From an uncultured Clostridia bacterium (GTDB lineage Bacteria > Bacillota_A > Clostridia > Peptostreptococcales > Anaerovoracaceae), in assembly GCA_946645735.1 (NCBI GenBank), contig CAMPCK010000050.1, positions 1 through 6,635 on the forward strand: a stretch of DNA of 6,635 bases. Direction: 5' to 3'. Below the pieces are notes generated by a model, which did not search any database, was not told where the DNA came from, and saw only the letters and a list, made by a program, of their open reading frames with translations. Within the stretch, counting starts at the first letter, position 1; each line of letters begins with the position of its first letter. Both the position numbers and the translations under genes were made by a program. This document shows positions 1 to 5,737 of the stretch, in pieces.

Positions 1-1196
1 GGTTCCTTGCCTTCAAGGGCCTTCTTCTGTACTTCGGGATTGAAAGGCTTCATGGTCCTTCCGTACTCACCTCTTAAGATGGCCTTGGTCTCCTCACTCA
101 TGACCTTGTATCTCTCACCCATTAGAACGTTAAGTACAGCCTGGGTTCCCACGATCTGTGATGAAGGAGTAACAAGAGGCGGCTGTCCCAGATCCATTCT
201 TACTCTGGGAACCTCCTGGAGCACCTCATAGAACCTGTCGGATGCATTCTGGTCCTTGAGCTGGGAAACCAGATTGGAGAGCATGCCTCCGGGAACCTGG
301 TACCTTAAGGTCTTGATATTGACTCCCATGACCTTGGGATCGATCTGGCCGGACTTGACGAACCTCTCCTGGATGGGTCTGAAGTAATCAGCGATATCCG
401 CCAGAAGATCCTGATCCAGGCCTGTGTCGAATTCTGTTCCCTCATATGCCTTGCAGATAACCTCTGTGGCAGGCTGGGATGTACCCATGGCCCAGGGGGA
501 TATGGCCGTATCAACAATATCGCAGCCCGCTTCGATGGCCTTCATATAGGTCATCATGGCTACACCTGAAGTGCAGTGGCTGTGAAGCTGGATGGGAATC
601 TTAACTGCTGACTTGAGAGCCGGGATAAGTTTCGCAGCTGCCTGGGGCATGAGGATTCCGGACATATCCTTTATGCAGATGGAATCAGCTCCCATGGACT
701 CGATGTCCTTTGCAAGCTGCATCCAGTAGTCCAGGGTATATCCGTCTCCGAGAGTATATGAAAATGCGATCTGCACTTCCCCGCCTTCCTTCTTGGCGGC
801 TCTTACGGAAGTCTCCAGATTTCTCAGGTCATTTAAGGCATCGAATATTCTTATGATATCGATTCCGTTTGCGATGGATCTCTGAACGAAGTATTCCACC
901 ACGTCATCAGCATAGTGTCTGTAGCCGAGAAGGTTCTGGCCTCTTAAAAGCATCTGAAGCTTGGTGTTGGGCATGCCCTTTCTTAACTTTCTCAGCCTTT
1001 CCCAGGGATCTTCATCCAGGAATCTCAGGCATGCATCGAAGGTAGCTCCTCCCCAGCACTCTATTGAATGATAGCCTACCTGGTCCATTTTTTCCAGGAT
1101 CGGCAGCATATCTTCTGTTCTCATTCTTGTGGCCGCCAGAGACTGATGTGCGTCTCTTAAGACCGTTTCCATTATCTTTAATTTCTTTTCTGACAT
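1..1196 (-). CDS. oadA: Oxaloacetate decarboxylase alpha / pyruvate carboxylase subunit B-like carboxyltransferase (3' end cut by window edge)
   Basis: Biotin-dependent carboxyltransferase that moves a carboxyl group between oxaloacetate/pyruvate and biotin on a carrier protein, in the cytoplasm next to the membrane pump. 398 codons are visible and the C-terminus lies beyond the left edge. The protein is a DRE-TIM/HMGL-like barrel. It shows LRDAHQS (13-19; D15 a metal ligand), RGQNLLGYRHYADD (85-98), RIFDALND (116-123), IKDMSG (175-180; K176 is the lysine that is carboxylated in this family), the HSH metal ligands (205-207), PGGM (302-305) and TPSSQIVGTQA with the probable catalytic T343. The ATG at 1196 has AGGAG at 1206-1210, nine bases upstream. 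An in-frame ATG at 1205 directly abuts that Shine-Dalgarno and was rejected. The gene is last of the five-gene cluster, 32 nt after the beta subunit. Whether a C-terminal biotin domain follows cannot be seen, but the separate carrier gene makes it unnecessary. Family call is firm. OadA versus PycB versus 5S transcarboxylase is not resolved. Confidence 0.93.
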   Translation of the reverse strand, partial: MSEKKLKIMETVLRDAHQSLAATRMRTEDMLPILEKMDQVGYHSIECWGGATFDACLRFLDEDPWERLRKLRKGMPNTKLQMLLRGQNLLGYRHYADDVVEYFVQRSIANGIDIIRIFDALNDLRNLETSVRAAKKEGGEVQIAFSYTLGDGYTLDYWMQLAKDIESMGADSICIKDMSGILMPQAAAKLIPALKSAVKIPIQLHSHCTSGVAMMTYMKAIEAGCDIVDTAISPWAMGTSQPATEVICKAYEGTEFDTGLDQDLLADIADYFRPIQERFVKSGQIDPKVMGVNIKTLRYQVPGGMLSNLVSQLKDQNASDRFYEVLQEVPRVRMDLGQPPLVTPSSQIVGTQAVLNVLMGERYKVMSEETKAILRGEYGRTMKPFNPEVQKKALEGKE

Positions 1197-1228
1197 TTCA
1201 AGCATCTCCTGAATAATTCAAGCACTTT

Positions 1229-2353
1229 TTAAACACCGAATACCGCCATAAATACTCCTGCCGCCACAGCCGTGCCGATTACGCCGGCAACGTTGGGTCC
1301 CATGGCATGCATGAGAAGGAAGTTTGTGGGATCCTCTTCAGCTCCCACCTTCTGGGCTACACGGGCAGCCATGGGTACTGCAGATACACCGGCAGCTCCG
1401 ATAAGAGGATTGATCTTGCCGTGTGTGGCTTTGCACATGATCTTTCCGAAAATGACGCCGGCAGCCGTACCGAAGGCAAAGGCAATGAGGCCGAGTATTA
1501 TGATCTTGATGGTAGTCAGTTTGAGGAAGGCTTCAGCAGAAGCTGTGGCTCCCACAGACGTACCGAGAAAGATTACAACGATATACATAAGAGCGTTGGA
1601 TGCAGTCTCCTGAAGCTGCCTTACAACTCCGGACTCCCTGAAGAGATTGCCCAGCATGAGCATTCCGATCAAGGGTGCCGTTGAAGGAAGCAGAGAGCAT
1701 ACAACGATGGTTACGATTATGGGGAAAAGTATCCTTTCCTTCTTTGATACGAATCTCAGCTGCTCCATCTTTATTTTGCGCTCCTCCTGAGTGGTGAGGA
1801 GTTTCATGATGGGCGGCTGGATGATGGGTACCAGGGCCATATATGAATAGGCTGCGACCGCAATGGGTCCCATGATCTCCTTCTGTCCCAGCATCATGGC
1901 AAGATAGATGGAGGTAGGTCCGTCAGCTCCTCCGATGATTCCGATGGAGGCTGCGGATTCAGGGCTGAAGCCCAGAAGCATTGCCATGAGATATGCTCCG
2001 AAAACGCCGAACTGTGCAGCTGCTCCCAGAAGGAAGCTCTTGGGGTTTGCAATGAGGGGCCCGAAATCCGTGAGGGCTCCTACTCCCAGGAAGATGAGGG
2101 ACGGAAGAATTGTCCATTCATCAAGCTTGAAGAAGTAGTTCAGCAGACCTCCCTCCTCCATAATGGGAGGATAGATATTTACGAGAAGAATACCGAAGGA
2201 TATGGGGAGCAGAAGAAGCGGCTCATATTCCTTGGCTATTGCCAGGTACAGAAAGAAACAGGCTACCGCAACCATGACAACATTGCCTATGGAAAGATTG
2301 AAGAATGCCGTCTGCTCCAAAAGATTTTTCAGAGTTTCTGTGATATATTCCAT
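1229..2353 (-). CDS. oadB: Sodium-pumping decarboxylase beta subunit (OadB/GcdB/MmdB family)
   Basis: Integral membrane subunit that decarboxylates carboxybiotin and couples this to Na+ export, giving the cell a sodium gradient from a fermentation step. At 374 aa it matches the shorter GcdB/MmdB-type members and is shorter than enterobacterial OadB. The protein is very hydrophobic, with many membrane segments (for example about 24-41, 46-62, 108-128, 209-232, 283-304). It has the family signature GGADGPTSIY (141-150), whose D144 is the conserved Na+/proton-linked aspartate. The second signature is MHAMGPNVAGVIGTAVAAG (348-366), with the conserved asparagine N354 and a Thr where many members have Ser (T361). 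The start at 2353 has AAGGA at 2361-2365, seven bases upstream and only 12 nt after the carrier protein stop, so translation is probably coupled. Family assignment is very secure. Which carboxyltransferase feeds it is an inference. Confidence 0.96.
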   Translation of the reverse strand: MEYITETLKNLLEQTAFFNLSIGNVVMVAVACFFLYLAIAKEYEPLLLLPISFGILLVNIYPPIMEEGGLLNYFFKLDEWTILPSLIFLGVGALTDFGPLIANPKSFLLGAAAQFGVFGAYLMAMLLGFSPESAASIGIIGGADGPTSIYLAMMLGQKEIMGPIAVAAYSYMALVPIIQPPIMKLLTTQEERKIKMEQLRFVSKKERILFPIIVTIVVCSLLPSTAPLIGMLMLGNLFRESGVVRQLQETASNALMYIVVIFLGTSVGATASAEAFLKLTTIKIIILGLIAFAFGTAAGVIFGKIMCKATHGKINPLIGAAGVSAVPMAARVAQKVGAEEDPTNFLLMHAMGPNVAGVIGTAVAAGVFMAVFGV

Positions 2354-2365
2354 ATCTTTTTCCTT

Positions 2366-2719
2366 TTATGCGATAACAAGAAGTCTGTCGCCTGCTTCTA
2401 CAGGCTGACCTTCACTTACAAAAATTTCACTGATGGTTCCGGAAGCAGGAGCTACCATTGGGATCTCCATCTTCATGGCTTCAAGAATGACTGCATCCTC
2501 ACCCTTTTCAACGTGGTCCCCTGCTTTCTTGAGAAGCTTGAACACCTTTCCAGCTGCGCCGGCTTCAAGGACTGTTCCGGATACCTGAGCGGGCGCAGGA
2601 GAAGGAGCCTTGGCTTCTTCCTTAGGAGCTGCAGCCTGAGCAGGAGCTGAAGTCTCTCCTACCTTCTCGATCTCTACTTCGTATTCTTTTCCGTTTACTT
2701 TTACGATATATTTTTCCAT
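2366..2719 (-). CDS. Biotin carboxyl carrier protein of the decarboxylase complex (GcdC/MmdC/1.3S-like)
   Basis: Small swinging-arm protein carrying the biotin that shuttles CO2 between the carboxyltransferases and the membrane beta subunit. It is 117 aa. An N-terminal segment (about 1-22) leads into an Ala/Pro/Glu-rich flexible linker (about 24-46). A C-terminal biotinyl/lipoyl domain (about 47-117) follows. The biotinylation motif EAMKME is at 80-85, with acceptor K83 34 residues from the C-terminus, the usual place. Flanking glycines and the hydrophobic beta-strand pattern (GDHVEKGEDAVILE, then GQPVEAGDRLLVI) fit the hammerhead fold. The ATG at 2719 is preceded by AGGAGA (2727-2732), which overlaps the stop codon of the upstream anchor gene, a sign of translational coupling. 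It is the only biotin acceptor visible in the cluster, so both carboxyltransferases probably use it. Confidence 0.96.
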   Translation of the reverse strand: MEKYIVKVNGKEYEVEIEKVGETSAPAQAAAPKEEAKAPSPAPAQVSGTVLEAGAAGKVFKLLKKAGDHVEKGEDAVILEAMKMEIPMVAPASGTISEIFVSEGQPVEAGDRLLVIA

Positions 2720-2730
2720 AGATCTATCTC

Positions 2731-3048
2731 CTATTTTCTTCTTCTGACTGATCTTACTATATATCCGGGGGCATTGTCTGCTCCTTCGGGCTCACCCTTT
2801 AAGGCACCATCCCTTTCAAGGTGCATCCTGATGGCTGCCATGATGACAGCTGTTATTTCATCATCTTCACTTTCATCCTTAACCTCTTCTTTCACGTGAG
2901 CAGGGCTTCCTGCACCATGAGCTTCAGGTTTCGGGATGAACTTAAAGAGGGAAATGATGATGCATATGAGTATCAGTATGAGAAAGACTGAACCCATTCC
3001 CATAAGGGTGTCCATGAGAGCTTTTAATAAAGTTTCACCAAGTGACAT
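2731..3048 (-). CDS. oadG: OadG/MmdD-like small membrane anchor subunit (gamma/delta) of the decarboxylase complex
   Basis: Small subunit that tethers the soluble carboxyltransferase to the membrane pump in OAD/MMCD-type complexes. The 105 aa protein has a short N-terminal stretch containing GMGSVFLILI (17-26), like the GMGxVF motif of the family. One transmembrane helix runs over about 19-38. A charged Glu/Asp-rich linker (about 50-65) follows. Then come the conserved ITAVIMAAI (65-73), typical of OadG/GcdD/MmdD C-terminal regions, and a basic tail ending GYIVRSVRRRK. I see no His/Cys zinc-binding tail like that of enterobacterial OadG, so it is closer to the delta type. Start at 3048 has GGGGAGG (3056-3062) seven bases upstream. 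The gap after the carboxyltransferase stop is 14 nt. Short, divergent proteins like this are identified mainly by motif pattern and neighbourhood, both of which agree here. Confidence 0.88.
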   Translation of the reverse strand: MSLGETLLKALMDTLMGMGSVFLILILICIIISLFKFIPKPEAHGAGSPAHVKEEVKDESEDDEITAVIMAAIRMHLERDGALKGEPEGADNAPGYIVRSVRRRK

Positions 3049-3062
3049 TCTCTTACCTCCCC

Positions 3063-4247
3063 TTACAGATTTGCATAGGATTCAAGAGCCCCGGCAATAT
3101 ATTTTCTCGTTTCTTCAGGCTCTATGATCTTATCGATCAGTCCCTTTTCCTCGAGGATCTGAGCTGAAGAATGTGTTCTCTCATATTCCTCTGCCTTCTC
3201 CTCTATGTTCGTGGCATCCAGCGGTCCATAGAGAATATCTGCGGCCTGCCTCGGGTTGATTATGTTCACTCTTGCATTCTTCCATGCAAATGTAATATCC
3301 GTAGACGTAGCCCTTCCGTTTATCAGGCTGTAGGCTCCTCCCATGACATTTCCTGTTATGACGTCAATCATCGGAACTTTTGCTTTAGAGAATGCATTCC
3401 AAAGTCTTCCGGACGCGCTTACAATAAGATTCTGGTCCTCTTTGGTCTCAATGCCGTCGGTATTTGAAACTTTAATGATGCCAAGCTTGAATTTGCCTGC
3501 AGTCTCAACAAGTTTTGCAGCCTTTTCTATTGCTGCCAGTCCCATGCGGTTTCCCTTCAGAGTCCTGTTGTTGGCGAGGGCCGCAACCATGACGCCATTT
3601 ATTTTGATAAATCCTGTTGTGAGCTCCGGTGCCTTGTCGGAATCTGTCTCAATAAGGAAACCGTTGTCTGAGATGTCCTTTAAGATGGCCTTCCCGCTGT
3701 CTATATGTTTCTCGATATCAGGTATAAGTCGATTGAGATCGTCGGAAGTCTCAAACTGCTCAGGACGGTCTCCCTTGGCAGACGGAAGAACCTTTATGAG
3801 TTCACGGGTCTTGTCAAAAGCTTCAGCCAGTTCCATATCTTTAAAGAAAAAGTCTGCAGTTGAAGCCAGACTCACCATCTGCCCCATGCACTTTCCTCCG
3901 ACAATCATTATCTGAAGCAGATCCTCCCTGGCCCTGTTGGCAAGAGCATAAACCTCCGAGAATCCGTTAAGAGCCTCAGCCCCCTCATCTATGAGATAAC
4001 CTGTGGAATCCAGAAGTCCGATTACAGGTATCCTTGCTTTAAGGGCAAGATTATATGTGTTCTTGATTTTTTCCGCAGCAGTCTTGCTGAAGGCTCCGCC
4101 TTCTGTTTCACTGTCCTGAAGAAAGGCATATACCATCTTGTCTCCTATTCTGCCGTAACCTGTGACGACAGAGCTTTTCATGCCTTCGCCGATCTCCATG
4201 AAACTTCCGCGGTCAAATATCTTGTCGATATAATTTCTGGTAACCAT
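3063..4247 (-). CDS. Shortened acyl-CoA-type carboxyltransferase (MmdA/GcdA/12S-like) heading the Na+ decarboxylase operon
   Basis: Predicted carboxyltransferase with two crotonase-like halves, expected to move a carboxyl group between an acyl-CoA and biotin. The N-half (about 1-160) shows the family pattern RGSFMEIG (13-20), VVTGYGRI (27-34), PVIGLLDSTG (74-83) and GGKCMGQMVSLASTADF (117-133). The C-half (about 207-394) shows TGFIKINGVMVAALAN (211-226), VPMIDVITGNVMGGAY (291-306), a DILYGPLDA stretch (337-345) and GLIDKIIEPEETR (369-381). At 394 aa it is well below the usual 470-520. About 40 residues are missing after ADFFF, and the GG pair of the N-half oxyanion loop reads GQ. The flanks are intact and the frame is open, so this is not a sequencing break. 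It is first in the operon, with AAGGAG (4259-4264) 11 nt before the ATG. Gene order matches mmdA-D-C-B, but the substrate (methylmalonyl-, glutaconyl- or malonyl-CoA, or other) cannot be read from the sequence. Confidence 0.83.
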   Translation of the reverse strand: MVTRNYIDKIFDRGSFMEIGEGMKSSVVTGYGRIGDKMVYAFLQDSETEGGAFSKTAAEKIKNTYNLALKARIPVIGLLDSTGYLIDEGAEALNGFSEVYALANRAREDLLQIMIVGGKCMGQMVSLASTADFFFKDMELAEAFDKTRELIKVLPSAKGDRPEQFETSDDLNRLIPDIEKHIDSGKAILKDISDNGFLIETDSDKAPELTTGFIKINGVMVAALANNRTLKGNRMGLAAIEKAAKLVETAGKFKLGIIKVSNTDGIETKEDQNLIVSASGRLWNAFSKAKVPMIDVITGNVMGGAYSLINGRATSTDITFAWKNARVNIINPRQAADILYGPLDATNIEEKAEEYERTHSSAQILEEKGLIDKIIEPEETRKYIAGALESYANL

Positions 4248-4293
4248 AATGTCTATTGCTCCTTATTCTGATCAATATAACCATACATAATAC

Positions 4294-4324
4294 ATTATAT
4301 CACAAGCCAAAATTTTTGCATCAA
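4294..4324 (-). promoter_or_regulatory. Extended -10 SigA-type promoter of the carboxyltransferase/Na+ pump operon
   Basis: Read on the minus strand, a perfect TATAAT occupies 4299-4294 and is preceded directly by TGA (4302-4300), an extended -10. A TTGATG that could serve as -35 lies at 4324-4319, with a 19-bp spacer that is longer than ideal. The extended -10 may compensate for this. Predicted transcription starts near 4287, leaving a leader of about 40 nt before the ATG at 4247. It faces away from the purR promoter, so the two share one regulatory region. Confidence 0.65.
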
Positions 4325-4346
4325 TTATATTGCTTGTTTTTTGCAT
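4313..4346. repeat. Direct repeat TTTTTGCAT in the divergent promoter region
   Basis: The nonamer TTTTTGCAT occurs at 4313-4321 and again at 4338-4346, with starts 25 bp apart, between the two divergent promoters. The first copy overlaps the putative -35 region of the pump operon. This could be a paired regulator site, but the DNA here is very AT-rich and a chance match is possible. Confidence 0.3.
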
Positions 4347-4368
4347 TCATTCAGTATTATTACACTCC

Positions 4369-4397
4369 TTGACAATTATTTGATTTTTATATATGCT
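4369..4397 (+). promoter_or_regulatory. SigA-type promoter of purR
   Basis: A perfect -35 TTGACA at 4369-4374 is followed after exactly 17 bp by TATGCT at 4392-4397 (four of six matches to TATAAT). Predicted transcription starts at about 4404, giving a leader of roughly 33 nt that ends in a GGAGGA Shine-Dalgarno (4425-4430), six bases before the purR ATG. A single CGAAC (4414-4418) just downstream resembles the core of a PurBox half-site, but no inverted partner was found. Confidence 0.65.
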
Positions 4398-4436
4398 AAA
4401 GCTGTAAATAATACGAACGAAAACGGAGGACCTGAC

Positions 4437-5246
4437 ATGAAACGTACGGAACGTATCGGAGCCCTTATCAGAATATTGACAGAAAACCCCTCAAAGCCCT
4501 ACGGCCTTCACTATTTCTGCGACCTCTTCGGCTGCGCCAAATCCAGCGTATCGGAAGATATCCATGCAGCATCCCAGGCCATAGAGTTCACGGGTACCGG
4601 ATACCTGGAGACAATTCCCGGAGCAAGAGGCGGTGTCAGATATGTGCCTGACATCTCAGATGAAGAAGTCTTAAGGCTTCAGAACACCTTCTGTGAAAGG
4701 CTGAGAGACACATCCCGCCTTCTCGGAGGAAACTTTGTCTACACTTCAGATATCTTCTATGATCATGAACTGGTGGAAGGCCTTTCCAGGATCTTTGCAA
4801 GAAAGTTCAGGGACTGCGGCGCGGAATATGTGGCCACCGTTGAGACCAAGGGCATTCCCCTGGCCTACAACGTATCTCACCTCCTCAACCTTCCTCTGGT
4901 CGTCATAAGGCGCGAAGCAAGAATCTCAGAGGGATCCACAGTAAGTATCAACTACTTTTCCGGATCCTACGACAGGCTCCAGAAAATGTCCATGTCAAAG
5001 CGCGCCATCGCCGAAGGCTCCAAAGTACTCATTATAGATGACTTCATGAGAGGCGGCGGCTCTGTCACAGGCATCAGCGAAATGATCGGCGAATTCGGAG
5101 GAACCGTCACAGGAGTCGGCATTGCCATAGTTGCAAGAGAGCCTCAGGTCAAAAAAATAAACGACTATTCCTGTGTCGTTCATCTTGGAAAAGTATCCCA
5201 GGAAGAAAGGATCATTGAAGCAGTTCCTAACCTCGAGTTGTTTTAA
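4437..5246 (+). CDS. purR: Purine operon repressor PurR (Gram-positive type, winged helix + PRTase fold)
   Basis: DNA-binding repressor of purine synthesis and salvage genes. In Bacillus, repression is relieved by PRPP. The 269 aa protein has an N-terminal winged-helix domain (about 1-72; starts MKRTERIGALIRIL, with a GCAKSSVSEDI recognition-helix region at 32-42). A phosphoribosyltransferase-like C-domain (about 75-269) follows. The PRPP loop VLIIDDFMRGGGSVTG lies at 197-212, with the D201-D202 acidic pair. The ATG at 4437 was chosen because GGAGGA lies six bases upstream and the protein then begins like known PurR. An upstream in-frame ATG at 4341 would precede the promoter at 4369-4397 and add a non-homologous, hydrophobic stretch. 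Length is slightly below the 285 aa of B. subtilis PurR. It is followed 153 nt later by spoVG on the same strand, without the yabJ found between them in Bacillus, and lies divergent to the Na+ pump operon. Confidence 0.95.
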   Translation: MKRTERIGALIRILTENPSKPYGLHYFCDLFGCAKSSVSEDIHAASQAIEFTGTGYLETIPGARGGVRYVPDISDEEVLRLQNTFCERLRDTSRLLGGNFVYTSDIFYDHELVEGLSRIFARKFRDCGAEYVATVETKGIPLAYNVSHLLNLPLVVIRREARISEGSTVSINYFSGSYDRLQKMSMSKRAIAEGSKVLIIDDFMRGGGSVTGISEMIGEFGGTVTGVGIAIVAREPQVKKINDYSCVVHLGKVSQEERIIEAVPNLELF

Positions 5247-5311
5247 ATTCTAACGTTAGTTGTTTTTTTCACAATTATTCAGGCTTTTCGCCATGTACTG
5301 AAATAAATACA

Positions 5312-5340
5312 TTGTATATTTTTTAACGGTGGACTATAAT
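5312..5340 (+). promoter_or_regulatory. Promoter of spoVG
   Basis: A perfect -10 TATAAT at 5335-5340 has a weak -35 TTGTAT at 5312-5317, with an ideal 17-bp spacer. Predicted transcription starts at about 5346-5347. I found no convincing SigH-type promoter (AGGAWWT / GAAT), the sigma factor that drives spoVG in Bacillus. Expression here is probably housekeeping or controlled in another way. A promoter of its own means spoVG need not depend on readthrough from purR. Confidence 0.6.
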
Positions 5341-5345
5341 ATAGG

Positions 5346-5384
5346 TGTTGTAGGGAGAAATAGTGATAAATCTTTTATACAACA
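5346..5384 (+). promoter_or_regulatory. Predicted 5'-terminal stem-loop in the spoVG leader
   Basis: TGTTGTA (5346-5352) is perfectly complementary to TACAACA (5378-5384). The stem can continue by pairing GGGAGA (5353-5358) with TCTTTT (5371-5376), using three G-U pairs and leaving A5377 bulged, with a 12-nt loop. The left arm begins at the predicted transcription start and the right arm ends two bases before the AAAGGTGG Shine-Dalgarno. It could stabilise the mRNA or tune translation. This is an inference from hand-folded pairing only. Confidence 0.4.
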
Positions 5385-5399
5385 GGAAAGGTGGAAAAA

Positions 5400-5669
5400 A
5401 TGAATATTACTGACATTAGGATTAGGAAAGTAGGAGATGAAAGCAAACTTAAGGCAGTAGCTTCAATTACCTTTGATGGAGAATTCGTAGTACACGACAT
5501 TAAGGTTATCGAAGGCCAGAACGGAATGTTCATCGCAATGCCCTCCAAGAAAATGGGCGAAGGCGATTTCAGAGATATTGCACATCCCCTCACCCAGGAA
5601 GTTAGAACTCAGCTGAAAGACGCAGTCCTTGACGCATATGCCAAGGCATTCCCTGAAGAAGCCGAGTAA
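5400..5669 (+). CDS. spoVG: SpoVG family regulatory protein
   Basis: Small nucleic-acid-binding regulator, conserved across Firmicutes. It is linked to septation and sporulation control in Bacillus and to capsule, cell wall and virulence gene control in Staphylococcus and Listeria. The 89 aa protein starts MNITDIRIRKV like other family members. It carries the core block FVVHDIKVIEGQNGMFIAMPSKK, followed by FRDIAHPLTQEVRTQLKDAVLDAY, covering nearly the whole family domain. The acidic tail (PEEAE) is shorter than the B. subtilis one (97 aa). The ATG at 5400 is correct: AAAGGTGG (5387-5394) lies five bases upstream, and the in-frame GTG at 5391 is part of that Shine-Dalgarno. It has its own promoter, a leader hairpin and a strong terminator directly after it, so it is probably monocistronic. 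Presence alone does not prove the organism sporulates. Confidence 0.96.
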   Translation: MNITDIRIRKVGDESKLKAVASITFDGEFVVHDIKVIEGQNGMFIAMPSKKMGEGDFRDIAHPLTQEVRTQLKDAVLDAYAKAFPEEAE

Positions 5670-5684
5670 ACAAACCTACTAAAA

Positions 5685-5721
5685 TACCACCGGTCATATG
5701 ACCGGTGGTTATTTGTTTTTT
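5685..5721. terminator. Bidirectional intrinsic terminator between spoVG and the CoA-transferase gene
   Basis: ACCACCGGTCAT (5686-5697) is followed at once by its exact reverse complement ATGACCGGTGGT (5698-5709), a 24-bp perfect palindrome with a GC-rich base. On the plus strand a T-rich tract (TTATTTGTTTTTTG) follows, terminating spoVG. The preceding AAATA can pair with TATTT across a one-base bulge and lengthen the stem. On the minus strand the same hairpin is followed by TATTTTAGTAGGTTTGTTT, so it can also end the converging CoA-transferase transcript, whose stop codon is at 5738-5740. Confidence 0.9.
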
Positions 5722-5737
5722 GTTTACATTCCGGAAA

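Noticed and set aside
305..517. 70-codon minus-strand frame inside the OadA-like gene
   Set aside because: It is an out-of-frame shadow within the coding region of the OadA-like gene, whose own frame carries the family motifs throughout.
1272..2138. Several plus-strand open frames opposite the beta subunit gene
   Set aside because: They are shadows of a strongly conserved membrane protein gene and show no recognisable protein character.
3343..3915. 190-codon plus-strand open frame opposite the carboxyltransferase
   Set aside because: It is antisense to a well-supported gene, has no family features and no ribosome binding site that stands out. It is a shadow of the minus-strand coding pattern.
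4414..4418. PurBox-like CGAAC downstream of the purR promoter
   Set aside because: It matches only the core of the half-site; flanking positions do not fit and no inverted second box lies at the usual spacing.
4341..4436. Longer purR start at 4341 giving 32 extra N-terminal residues
   Set aside because: This stretch contains the purR promoter, lacks a Shine-Dalgarno at 4341 and encodes residues unlike PurR. The ATG at 4437 has GGAGGA at the right distance.
5250..5269. CTAACGTTAG followed by a T run after purR as an intrinsic terminator
   Set aside because: The palindrome has no loop and, once a loop is allowed, only about three weak base pairs remain. It is too unstable to call despite the seven T residues.
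5391..5399. GTG start for spoVG at 5391
   Set aside because: The GTG is part of the AAAGGTGG Shine-Dalgarno itself. The family N-terminus MNITDIR begins at the ATG at 5400.
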